Shown: positions 51,701 through 59,190 of the stretch, piece after piece
Position numbering within the stretch: position 1 is the stretch's first letter
How the letters are laid out: each line of letters starts with the position of its first letter
Assembly: GCF_000284035.1 (NCBI RefSeq)
Contig: NC_016887.1
Coordinates: 4,836,001-4,900,000, forward strand
Direction: 5' to 3'
DNA length: 64,000 nt
Source: Nocardia cyriacigeorgica GUH-2
GTDB lineage: Bacteria; Actinomycetota; Actinomycetes; Mycobacteriales; Mycobacteriaceae
Program-made: the position numbers and the translations under genes
Notes under the pieces: model-generated
What the model was told of the DNA's origin: nothing
Seen by the model: only the letters and a program-made list of their open reading frames with translations
The model's database searches: none

Positions 51701-52772
51701 GTTCATCTCGGCCTGGTCGGACCTGGCGCTGGCCATGGTGGTGTTCGTCGGCGCCCGCGAGATCGCCGGCGGCACCACCAGCGCGGGCACCCTGGTCGCC
51801 TTCGTGCTCTATCTGGAGCTGTTGTTCGGCCCGGTGCAGCACCTGTCCCAGGTCTTCGACGGCTATCAGCAGGCCAAGGTGGGTTTGCGGCGGATCGGCG
51901 CGCTGCTGCGTACCGAATCCTCCATCGCCCCCGACCCGCCCAATGCCGTTCCCATCACCGGCCGGCTCGACGGCGCCGTCGGCCTGGACCAGGTGCGCTT
52001 CGCCTACCCGGGCACCGAGCAGCCCGCCCTCGACGGCGTCTCGCTCGATATCCCGGCCGGCTCCACCCTGGCGCTGGTCGGTGCGACGGGTGCGGGCAAA
52101 TCGACCATCGTCAAGCTGCTGGCCCGCCTCTACGACCTACCGGCCGACGGCGCCGGTGCGGTCCGGGTCGACGGCGTCGACCTGCGCGACTACCGGCTCG
52201 GCGACTACCGCCGCCGTCTCGGCATCGTCCCGCAAGAACCTCACCTGTTCACCGGCGACGTCGCCAGCAACATTGCATTCGGGAAACCATCGGCCACCGC
52301 ACAACAGATCGCCGACGCCGCCGCGGCGGTCGGCGCGATCGCGATGATCGAATCGCTGCCGCTCGGCATGGCCCAACCGGTGGGTGAACGCGGCCGCGGC
52401 CTATCGGCCGGCCAGCGGCAGCTGATCGCGCTCGCCCGGGCCGAACTGGTCGACCCCGACCTCCTGCTGCTGGACGAGGCGACCGCCACTCTCGACCCGG
52501 ATACCGAGCAATCGGTGCTGGTAGCGACGAAATCGCTGGCCCGTGACCGCACCACGGTGGTGGTGGCGCACCGGCTGGCGACGGCCGCGCGCGCCGACCG
52601 GATCGCCGTCGTCGACCACGGCCGGATCGTGGAAATCGGCGCCCACGACGAACTGCTGGCCGCGCGCGGCGCGTATGCCCGACTCTGGGCAGCGGCCGGA
52701 GAACGGGAGGGAATATTCTCAGCGGAAGACAGGTCGTCACCATGGAGGAGCGGTCTGTCCGCCGGTCGGTAG
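48774..52772 (+). CDS. fused ABC exporter with two membrane-ATPase halves
   Basis: 1332 residues in the order TMD1, NBD1, TMD2, NBD2, the layout of mycobacterial Rv0194-type multidrug exporters. NBD1: Walker A G394-T401, then a proline-rich insert of about 100 residues (about 422-523) before G-V-D-I-A-D-V. Its Q-loop reads VVFDDP (Asp544 for Gln), signature LSGGQ (600-604), Walker B VLDDAT (622-627, Asp625 for the catalytic Glu). NBD2 is canonical: Walker A 1103-1110, V-P-Q-E-P, Walker B ending Asp1234-Glu1235, H-loop A-H-R-L. So one ATP site is degenerate and one consensus, as in asymmetric exporters. GTG start. Confidence 0.92.
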   Translation: MADGGLVVDGSARVSTEVSGGIEVGGRAPGWIRRLWGEAARHRRTVAGIAAAVLAGAAAEIVAPLLTKRAVDAAGIGDTGVIGTVAALLVLLALGRFLASFGRRLLAGRLSLDVQHALRVNLLGSLQRLDGAGQDAIRTGQVVSRSITDLQLVQGLLAMAPLSGMSLLQFVLAAAVMMWLSPVLATVALLVVPAIAVVVYRIRPKLYAATWSAQQRAADLAQHVEETVTGVRVVKGFGQEARMVDLLERHGRTLFAERMRAATINSRFAPTLSAIPQMGLVGVVALGGVLAMGGSIGLGTFLAFTAYVATMTTTARTMASVVIMAQLTRAAAERVFQVIDAAPTVADPEHPRDLPDGPLGIDIDALTFGFDPDRPVLRDLDLTVRPGETVAIIGPAGSGKTTLSLLLPRFYAPDSGAIRLFSATRGTAATRDIMSGAVTIPNPGPANGDSHEPPTPDTAATPHTVIDADAPIPNPKPANPKPANGDRRVPPPPTATGNPEPAGSGRDGAASSQPHCSGGPIDNGVDIADVRASDLRAAIGVVFDDPFLFSDTIAANIALGSPEATDAEIRQAAKMAAADEFINELPDGYDTVVGERGLTLSGGQRQRIALARALLARPRILVLDDATSAVDAVTEAAIFDALPDRGDRTTIILAHRESTLAHADRVVRLPAPAHALPVTAPPVLEPPRRTPRGAGRAAAADLSETPELRRTIEKLPPATEQPGLDAARLRQPDPGFRLIRLLWPVRALVLTVMVLLAVEALIGIGFPPIVRYAIDAGVGGDDMGALVRAAVLGTVLVVAGWVVAAATTTLTARTGERVLYGLRVRSYAHLQRLGLDYYERELSGRIMTRMTTDVDALSTFLQTGVSTALVSALSLVAIAVALLVIDTSLALVVLLGVLPPLELATVIFRRVSSAAYTISREHVSTVNADFQENISGLRAVQAYRHEPLAARRFAEYSERYRHSRMRAQRAIALYFAFISAWSDLALAMVVFVGAREIAGGTTSAGTLVAFVLYLELLFGPVQHLSQVFDGYQQAKVGLRRIGALLRTESSIAPDPPNAVPITGRLDGAVGLDQVRFAYPGTEQPALDGVSLDIPAGSTLALVGATGAGKSTIVKLLARLYDLPADGAGAVRVDGVDLRDYRLGDYRRRLGIVPQEPHLFTGDVASNIAFGKPSATAQQIADAAAAVGAIAMIESLPLGMAQPVGERGRGLSAGQRQLIALARAELVDPDLLLLDEATATLDPDTEQSVLVATKSLARDRTTVVVAHRLATAARADRIAVVDHGRIVEIGAHDELLAARGAYARLWAAAGEREGIFSAEDRSSPWRSGLSAGR
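50191..50220 (+). repeat. 15-bp tandem repeat in ABC exporter insert
   Basis: Two identical copies of CGAACCCCAAACCCG within the coding region of the NBD1 insert, encoding N-P-K-P-A twice. A related single copy (N-P-G-P-A) lies about 100 bases upstream, near 50098. The insert probably grew by slippage. Confidence 0.75.
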
Positions 52773-52896
52773 CACCGCCGATTCGGGGCTGGGCCTATCC
52801 TCGACAGAGGGCGCATCGGCGCGCATCCGCCGATCCCCGTGCCGGGCACGTCACAAACGTCGCAGCGCGAAGAACGAAATGAGGCGAACACCTGCT

Positions 52897-55800
52897 GTGA
52901 GCAGCTCAACTTCCCAGTTCGGACAGAACCAGTGGCTAGTCGACGAGATGTATCAGAAGTTCAAGAACGATCCATCATCGGTCGACGAAAGTTGGCACGA
53001 GTTCCTCGCCGATTACACCCCCGACGCGTCCGGTGAGTCCCAGGCCGGCCAGCCGTCGCCCGCGCAGGCTCCCGCCCCGGCACCCGCGCAGGCTGCGACG
53101 ACCGCGACGGTGAACTCGGCTCCGGCGCCCGCGCCCCAGGCTGCTGCCCCCAAGCCCGCCGCCCCCAAGGCCACGCCCGCTCCGGCTCCGGCACCGAAGC
53201 CCGCGGCCACCACTGCGGCAGCGGCGGCCCCGGCGTCCGCTCCGCAGCAGGCGCGCGCCCCCAAGACCACCCCGGCGCCGACCTCCAACGCCGCGCCGAC
53301 CGGCGGACCCAAGCCGGCCGCCCCCGCGGCCGACGAGACCAAGGTGCTGCGTGGTGCGGCAGCCGCGGTCGCCAAGAACATGTCCGCCTCGCTCAGCATC
53401 CCCACCGCGACCAGCGTCCGGGCCATCCCGGCCAAGCTGATGATCGACAACCGGCTGGTCATCAACAACCATCTGGCCCGCACCCGCGGTGGCAAGATCT
53501 CCTTCACCCACCTGCTCGGCTACGCCATCGTGCAGGCGGTCAAGGCCTTCCCGAACATGAACCGGCATTTCGCCGAGATCGACGGGAAGCCGCATTCGGT
53601 CACCCCCGCGCACACCAACCTCGGCCTGGCCATCGACCTGCCCGGTAAGGACGGCAACCGCTCGCTGGTCGTGGCCGCGATCAAGGGCTGCGAGGAGATG
53701 ACCTTCGGGCAGTTCCACACCGCCTACGAGGACATCGTGCGCCGTGCCCGCGAGGGCAAGCTGACCGCCGAGGACTTCAGCGGCGTCACCATCTCGCTGA
53801 CCAACCCCGGCACCATCGGCACCGTGCATTCGGTGCCGCGGCTGATGTCGGGTCAGGGCGCGATCATCGGCGCGGGCGCCATGGAGTACCCGGCCGAGTT
53901 CCAGGGTATGAGCGATGAGCGCATCGCCGATATCGGTGTCGGCAAGCTGATGACGCTGACCTCGACCTACGACCACCGCATCATCCAGGGTGCGGAGTCC
54001 GGCGACTTCCTGCGCACCATCCACCAGCTGCTGATCTCCGACGAGTTCTACGACGAGATCTTCCACGGCCTCGGTGTGCCGTACGAGCCGGTGCGCTGGC
54101 GCAAGGACATCAAGGAACGCGGCGTCGACAAGAGCACCCGCGTGCTCGAGATGATCGCCGCCTACCGCAACCGCGGCCACCTGATGGCCGACACCGACCC
54201 GCTGCGCCTGGTCAAGGACAAGTTCCGCAGCCACCCCGACCTCGATGTCACCCAGCACGGGCTGACCCTGTGGGACCTCGACCGCGAGTTCAACGTCGGC
54301 GGCTTCCACGGCCAGGAGCGGATGAAGCTGCGCGATGTGCTGTCGGTGCTGCGCGACTCCTACTGCCGCCACGTCGGTGTGGAGTACACCCACATCCTGG
54401 AGACCGATCAGCTCGAATGGATCCAGGAGCGGGTCGAGCAGAAGCACGTCAAGCCGACCGTCGCTCAGCAGAAGTACATCCTGAACCGGCTGAACGCGGC
54501 CGAGGCGTTCGAGACCTTCCTGCAGACCAAGTACGTCGGCCAGAAGCGGTTCTCGCTGGAAGGCGCCGAATCGGTCATCCCGATGATGGACGCGGTCATC
54601 GACCAGTGCGCCGAGCACGCCCTCGACGAGGTCGTCATCGGTATGCCGCACCGCGGCCGGCTCAACGTGCTGGCCAATATCGTCGGCAAGCCGTACTCGA
54701 AGATCTTCACCGAGTTCGAGGGCAACATGAACCCGGCGGCCACCCACGGCTCCGGCGACGTGAAGTACCACCTCGGTGCGCGCGGCACCTACCTGCAGAT
54801 GTTCGGCGACAACGAGATCGAGGTCTCGCTCACTGCCAACCCCTCGCACCTCGAGGCGGTCGACCCGGTGCTCGAGGGCCTGGTCCGCGCCAAGCAGGAC
54901 CTGCTGGACAAGGGCGACGGCCCCGAGGGCTTCTCGGTGATGCCGCTGATGCTGCACGGTGACGCCGCGTTCGCCGGCCAGGGTGTGGTCGCCGAGACGC
55001 TGAACCTGTCGGGTCTGCGTGGTTACCGCGTCGGCGGCACCATCCACATCGTGGTGAACAACCAGATCGGCTTCACCACCGCGCCGGAGAACAGCCGCTC
55101 CACCGAATACTCCACCGACATCGCGAAGTTCATCGGTGCGCCGATCTTCCACGTCAACGGTGACGACCCGGAGGCCTGCGACTGGGTCGCGCGCCTGGCC
55201 GTCGACTTCCGGCAGAAGTTCCGCAAGGACGTGGTCATCGACCTGATCTGCTACCGCCGCCGTGGCCACAACGAGGGCGACGACCCGTCGATGACCCAGC
55301 CGTACATGTACGACGTCATCGACACCAAGCGCTCGGTGCGCAAGAGCTACACCGAGAGCCTGATCGGCCGTGGCGACATCTCCATGAAAGAGGCCGAGGA
55401 CGCGCTGCGCGACTACCAGGGCCAGCTGGAGCGGGTGTTCAACGAGGTCCGCGAGCTGGAGAAGTACTCGCCGGAGCCCAGTGAATCGGTCGAGGACGAT
55501 CAGAAGGTACCCGCGACGGTGCAGACCGCCGTGGACAAGTCGGTGCTGCAGCGCATCGGCGACGCGTTCCTCAACGTGCCCGAGGGCTTCAACGTGCACC
55601 CGCGCGTCAAGCCGGTGCTGGAGAAGCGGCGCGAGATGGCCTACGAGGGCAAGGTCGACTGGGCCTTCGCCGAGCTGCTGGCCTTCGGCACGCTCATCGA
55701 CGAGGGCCGTGCGGTGCGGTTGACCGGCCAGGACTCCCGTCGTGGCACGTTCACCCAGCGTCATGCGGTGATCATCGACCGCAAGACCGCCGACGAGTAC

Positions 55801-56706
55801 ACCCCGCTGCACAACATCGGGTCTGCCAACCCGGGCTGGTTCGCGGTGCACGACTCGGCGCTGAGCGAGTTCGCCGCCGTCGGCTTCGAATACGGCTACT
55901 CGCTGGGCAACCCGGACGCGCTGGTGCTGTGGGAGGCGCAGTTCGGTGACTTCGTCAACGGCGCGCAGTCCATCATCGACGAGTTCATCTCCTCCGGTGA
56001 GGCCAAGTGGGGTCAGCTGTCGGAGGTCGTGCTGCTGCTGCCGCACGGTCATGAGGGTCAGGGCCCGGACCACACCTCCGGCCGCATCGAACGCTTCCTC
56101 CAGCTGTGCGCGGAGGGGTCGATGACGGTGGCGGTGCCGTCCACCCCGGCCAACTACTTCCACCTGCTGCGCCGCCACGCCCTCGACGGCATCCGCCGTC
56201 CGCTGATCGTCTTCACCCCGAAGTCGATGCTGCGCAACAAGGCCGTGGTCAGCGATCTGAAGGACTTCACCGAGAGCAAGTTCCACTCGGTGTTCGACGA
56301 GCCCACCTACGAGCAGGGCATCGGCGATCGCGGCAAGGTCAAGCGGGTGCTGCTGACCAGCGGCAAGCTCTACTACGAGCTGGCCGCGGCCAAGGCCAAG
56401 CAGAAGCGCGAGGACGTCGCGATCGTGCGCATCGAGCAGCTCTACCCGATGCCGAAGTTCCGGCTCAACGAGGCGCTGGCCGGTTACCCGAACGCCACCG
56501 ACATCGCGTGGGTGCAGGAGGAGCCGGCCAACCAGGGTGCCTGGCCGTTCTTCGGCCTGAACCTGCCCGAGCTGCTGCCGGAGCGTTTCGGCAAGCTGCG
56601 CCGGATCTCGCGGCGCGCCATGTCGGCGCCGTCCTCGGGTTCGAGCAAGGTGCACGCGGTCGAGCAGGCCGAGATCATCGCCGAGGCCTTCGAGCCGATC
56701 GCCTGA
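52897..56706 (+). CDS. kgd: multifunctional 2-oxoglutarate decarboxylase/dehydrogenase (E2-E1 fusion)
   Basis: 1269 residues. Start GTG at 52897 with GAGGCGA nine bases upstream; an in-frame ATG at 52879 lacks one. Order: short N-terminal segment (FGQNQWLVDEMYQKF, DPSSVD), Ala/Pro linker (about 45-150), E2 acyltransferase catalytic domain with His360 in Y-D-H-R-I-I-Q-G, then the thiamine-diphosphate E1 domain with GDAAF (688-692), NNQIGF (721-726) and HNEGDDPS (791-798). No lipoyl domain, as in mycobacteria, where a separate E2 supplies it. It decarboxylates 2-oxoglutarate in the TCA cycle and can give succinic semialdehyde or 2-hydroxy-3-oxoadipate. The linker is about 40 residues longer than in the M. 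smegmatis enzyme (His316 there). Confidence 0.97.
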   Translation: MSSSTSQFGQNQWLVDEMYQKFKNDPSSVDESWHEFLADYTPDASGESQAGQPSPAQAPAPAPAQAATTATVNSAPAPAPQAAAPKPAAPKATPAPAPAPKPAATTAAAAAPASAPQQARAPKTTPAPTSNAAPTGGPKPAAPAADETKVLRGAAAAVAKNMSASLSIPTATSVRAIPAKLMIDNRLVINNHLARTRGGKISFTHLLGYAIVQAVKAFPNMNRHFAEIDGKPHSVTPAHTNLGLAIDLPGKDGNRSLVVAAIKGCEEMTFGQFHTAYEDIVRRAREGKLTAEDFSGVTISLTNPGTIGTVHSVPRLMSGQGAIIGAGAMEYPAEFQGMSDERIADIGVGKLMTLTSTYDHRIIQGAESGDFLRTIHQLLISDEFYDEIFHGLGVPYEPVRWRKDIKERGVDKSTRVLEMIAAYRNRGHLMADTDPLRLVKDKFRSHPDLDVTQHGLTLWDLDREFNVGGFHGQERMKLRDVLSVLRDSYCRHVGVEYTHILETDQLEWIQERVEQKHVKPTVAQQKYILNRLNAAEAFETFLQTKYVGQKRFSLEGAESVIPMMDAVIDQCAEHALDEVVIGMPHRGRLNVLANIVGKPYSKIFTEFEGNMNPAATHGSGDVKYHLGARGTYLQMFGDNEIEVSLTANPSHLEAVDPVLEGLVRAKQDLLDKGDGPEGFSVMPLMLHGDAAFAGQGVVAETLNLSGLRGYRVGGTIHIVVNNQIGFTTAPENSRSTEYSTDIAKFIGAPIFHVNGDDPEACDWVARLAVDFRQKFRKDVVIDLICYRRRGHNEGDDPSMTQPYMYDVIDTKRSVRKSYTESLIGRGDISMKEAEDALRDYQGQLERVFNEVRELEKYSPEPSESVEDDQKVPATVQTAVDKSVLQRIGDAFLNVPEGFNVHPRVKPVLEKRREMAYEGKVDWAFAELLAFGTLIDEGRAVRLTGQDSRRGTFTQRHAVIIDRKTADEYTPLHNIGSANPGWFAVHDSALSEFAAVGFEYGYSLGNPDALVLWEAQFGDFVNGAQSIIDEFISSGEAKWGQLSEVVLLLPHGHEGQGPDHTSGRIERFLQLCAEGSMTVAVPSTPANYFHLLRRHALDGIRRPLIVFTPKSMLRNKAVVSDLKDFTESKFHSVFDEPTYEQGIGDRGKVKRVLLTSGKLYYELAAAKAKQKREDVAIVRIEQLYPMPKFRLNEALAGYPNATDIAWVQEEPANQGAWPFFGLNLPELLPERFGKLRRISRRAMSAPSSGSSKVHAVEQAEIIAEAFEPIA

Positions 56707-56720
56707 TCAGCGGTTACTCA

Positions 56721-56774
56721 CCGACGCCGGGTCCGGATTCGCTCTCTCGCAGAGTGTTTCGGGCCCGGCGTCGG
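56721..56774 (+). terminator. hairpin after kgd
   Basis: Perfect 11-bp arms CCGACGCCGGG / CCCGGCGTCGG with a 32-base loop containing an inner CTCT-CGC-AGAG hairpin, 15 bases past the kgd stop. The long loop lowers confidence. Confidence 0.45.
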
Positions 56775-56977
56775 GCGTTTCCGGGTGGGTTCGCAGGCAC
56801 GTGCCGCCCTGCCCGGCGCGCGGCTCATTGCATCGCGTCCTCGAACAGCATGTACGAGCGGGTGACGATGGTAGCCTCGGTGACCCCTTCCCGGGCCGGC
56901 CCTCGTCCCGACTCGACCGTGGTCGCCGGGTCGCGCCGGCACCGAAGCCACTCATTCGCCGGTCCGAACCGGAGCCG

Positions 56978-58039
56978 TTGCGGTTGGATGAGTTGGTGCT
57001 GCTCGATTTTCAACTGGATGCGCGCCCGGACCGATCGGTCGAACGCGCTCGGACCCTCGTCGACGCCGGTGCCGCGGGCTTGTTCACCTTCGAGGGCCCG
57101 CACGACGTCATGCTGCCGCTGGCGGCGGTGGCGGGACAGGTCGAGACGGATCTGATGACGAATGTCGCGATCGCCATGCCGCGCAGCCCGATGCATCTGG
57201 CGCATGCGGCGTGGGATCTGCAGCTGATGTCGCGCGGGCGTTTCCGGCTCGGTCTCGGGTCACAGATCCGGCCGCATATCGAGAAACGTTATGGCGCAAC
57301 GTGGTCGGCACCCGCGGCGCGGATGCGCGAGATCGTACTCGCGGTGCGTGCGATCCTGAACTCCTGGCAGGACGGCACCGAGCTCGACTTCCGCGGTGAA
57401 CACACCCGCCACACCCTCATGCCGAAGACCTTCGTCCCCGGCCCCAACCCCTACGGTCCGCCCCCGGTGTTGCTCGGCGCCCTCGGCCCGCTGATGACCC
57501 GCACGGCTGCCGAGGTCGCCGACGGCCTGCTGGTCATGCCGTTCAACTCGCACCGCCATTTCCGCGAACGCACCCTGCCTGCCGTCGCCGAGGGCCTGAA
57601 ACGCGCGGGCCGCACCGAGTTCGCGATCTACCCGCAGGCCATCGTCGCCATGGGCCGCACCGAGGAAGAGCTGGCCGCGGCATCCCGAGGGGTCCGCGGC
57701 CTCCTCGCTTTCTACGGCTCCACCCCCGCCTACCGCCCCGTCCTCGACGTCGAAGGCTGGGGTGAGCTCCAACCCGAACTCAACGCCCTGTCCAAATCCG
57801 GCGACATCATGCAGATGTTCGACCGCATCTCCGACGACATGCTCGACACTTTGGCAGTGCGCGGCACGCCGGAATCCTGTGCCGACGAGATCTCGCGCCG
57901 TTTCGGCGATGTCGCGGAGCGCGTGTGCTGCTACTTTCCCGGCTACGACCCGCCCATCGCCCACATCAGCGCTCTCGCGCAAGCGCTACGCCGGGCGGAA
58001 TCCGGACCGGAATCGGTGTCCGGATCCACCCGGCGGTGA
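56978..58039 (+). CDS. LLM-class F420-dependent oxidoreductase (TIGR03617-like)
   Basis: 353 residues of the luciferase-like monooxygenase TIM barrel. The F420-type motif set is visible: MSRGRFRLGLGSQIRPHIEKRYG (flavin binding), TNVAIAMPRSPMHLAHAAWD, LDFRGEHTRHTLM and PGPNPYGPPPVLLGALGPLM. The TTG at 56978 was chosen because homologues begin M-R-V-D-like; the frame is open upstream to 56801 but is Arg/Pro-rich. No ATG is in frame. Substrate unknown; such enzymes reduce or oxidise xenobiotics with F420. It stands 271 bases after kgd. Confidence 0.87.
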   Translation: MRLDELVLLDFQLDARPDRSVERARTLVDAGAAGLFTFEGPHDVMLPLAAVAGQVETDLMTNVAIAMPRSPMHLAHAAWDLQLMSRGRFRLGLGSQIRPHIEKRYGATWSAPAARMREIVLAVRAILNSWQDGTELDFRGEHTRHTLMPKTFVPGPNPYGPPPVLLGALGPLMTRTAAEVADGLLVMPFNSHRHFRERTLPAVAEGLKRAGRTEFAIYPQAIVAMGRTEEELAAASRGVRGLLAFYGSTPAYRPVLDVEGWGELQPELNALSKSGDIMQMFDRISDDMLDTLAVRGTPESCADEISRRFGDVAERVCCYFPGYDPPIAHISALAQALRRAESGPESVSGSTRR

Positions 58040-58051
58040 TCACGAACCGGC

Positions 58052-58299
58052 TTACGCCATAGGCAGGTAGCAGGTGGGCGGCGAGGTCTCGTGCGAGCCG
58101 GTGACGCCCCCGCTGAGTGCGCACAGCAGCGCCTTCAGCAGCGGGGTGGCCGAACCGGAACTCGATACCCCGTCGACTCCGAGACGGGAGCAGCCGCACC
58201 GGGCCGAACCGACGACTCGGCCGCGGACTGCCCGGCGACACCCACCAGCACGGCCACGGAAACCGCGGCCACGGCAGCGGAATTGACGATGATGCGCAT
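58052..58299 (-). pseudogene. small exported protein, frameshifted in a G run
   Basis: The ATG at 58299 gives a signal peptide (residues 1-30: hydrophobic AAVAAVSVAVLVGVAG, then QSAAESS) and then meets an early stop in this frame. If one base is added to the GGGG run about 135 bases in, reading shifts to a frame with good codon use that ends at TAA 58052. The restored protein is about 82 residues with two Cys near the end (L-L-C-A-L-S, then P-P-T-C-Y-L). It is either a real frameshift or a sequencing error. Unrecognised exported family. Confidence 0.6.
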
Positions 58300-58467
58300 T
58301 CTTCGACAGGTCCTTTCACCAGAAGGCCTCCACCGTCCGCCGTGCTGACAGGCGGGTCGGTGCTCCTGCGCGGAGTACGAGACCGGACCCAAGCTAATCG
58401 CGACCGGCCCACCGCGAACGCCCCGGCTTCTACTGGCAGGGTTTCCCCGGGCGGGTTCCCGGCCGGC

Positions 58468-59100
58468 TCAGGAACGCAATGCCGCGGCGAGGGCGGGGTT
58501 GATGGCCATGGACAGGGCCAGCAGGGACTCGACCAGCAAGTCGATCAGTTCGTCGCGGGTGATCGTCTCGTTGCGCAACCAGGACAGGGTGGATTCCTCG
58601 GTGAAGGCGATCCAGCCGCGCACGGCTAGCACCAGGCGGGGGTGGTCGCGTTCCTCGGGGGTCATGGGAACCTGGGTCAGGATGATGTCGACGATGGCAT
58701 TGCGAGTTTGTTCGACCAGGGCGACCAGGTCGGGGCTCGAACTGGCGGGACCGCGCAATAGCGCCAGGTACGAGGTGCGGTTCTCGCTGACGTAGTCGAT
58801 GTAGCGGCTGACCGAATCGCGCAGCATGTCGAACAGGCCCAGGGTCGGGTCCGGCGCGACGCGCATCAGCAGTTCGGCGTTGGCGTGCCGCACGACCTCG
58901 AGCTGGAAGTCCTGCTTGGTGGGGAAGTAGTGGAAAAGCAGGCCGCGCGAAATTCCTGCCTGGGCAGCGATTTCGCTGATGGAAATGTCCTCGATGGCGC
59001 GCTCACCCAGCATCTTGACGCCGAGCTCGATCAACTGCGCGCGCCGCTGGTCCGGGCTCAGCCGGACACGCTTGGCGGTTTCTCCAGGACTCGTGCTCAC
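58468..59100 (-). CDS. TetR family transcriptional regulator of the mymA-like operon
   Basis: 210 residues. HTH at about residues 22-65 (LIELGVKMLGERAIEDISIS, then AGISRGLLFHYFPTKQDFQL), followed by a helical ligand domain with AVRGWIAFTEESTLSWL. GTG start at 59100. It diverges from the flavin monooxygenase gene; two inverted repeats lie in the 90-bp gap and one overlaps the -35 box of the monooxygenase promoter, so it should be a repressor of that operon. In M. tuberculosis the mymA operon is instead governed by an AraC protein (VirS). Confidence 0.9.
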   Translation of the reverse strand: MSTSPGETAKRVRLSPDQRRAQLIELGVKMLGERAIEDISISEIAAQAGISRGLLFHYFPTKQDFQLEVVRHANAELLMRVAPDPTLGLFDMLRDSVSRYIDYVSENRTSYLALLRGPASSSPDLVALVEQTRNAIVDIILTQVPMTPEERDHPRLVLAVRGWIAFTEESTLSWLRNETITRDELIDLLVESLLALSMAINPALAAALRS

Positions 59101-59122
59101 GCGACCATCCTACTGAACGTGG

Positions 59123-59137
59123 GTCAATACTATTGAC
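59123..59137. promoter_or_regulatory. inverted repeat, TetR operator 1
   Basis: GTCAAT-ACT-ATTGAC, perfect 6-bp arms, 23 bases from the TetR start. Confidence 0.6.
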
Positions 59138-59143
59138 TGTGAT

Positions 59144-59159
59144 TCAACAGAGCTGTTGA
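59144..59159. promoter_or_regulatory. inverted repeat, TetR operator 2 overlapping -35
   Basis: TCAACAG-AG-CTGTTGA, perfect 7-bp arms. Its right arm overlaps the -35 hexamer at 59156, so binding should block transcription of the monooxygenase operon. Confidence 0.6.
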
Positions 59160-59184
59160 CTGCTACTCAATAGGGCTCTAGTCT
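59156..59184 (+). promoter_or_regulatory. promoter of the monooxygenase operon (possible leaderless start)
   Basis: -35 TTGACT (59156-59161), 17-base spacer, -10 TAGTCT (59179-59184). The ATG at 59191 begins six bases after the -10 box, and no ribosome-binding site precedes it, which fits a leaderless mRNA. Confidence 0.6.
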
Positions 59185-59190
59185 GAGTAT

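Noticed and set aside
52975..56655. 1226-codon minus-strand open frame over kgd
   Set aside because: Antisense shadow of Kgd in very GC-rich DNA; its peptide is His/Arg/Gly/Leu low-complexity with no recognisable fold.
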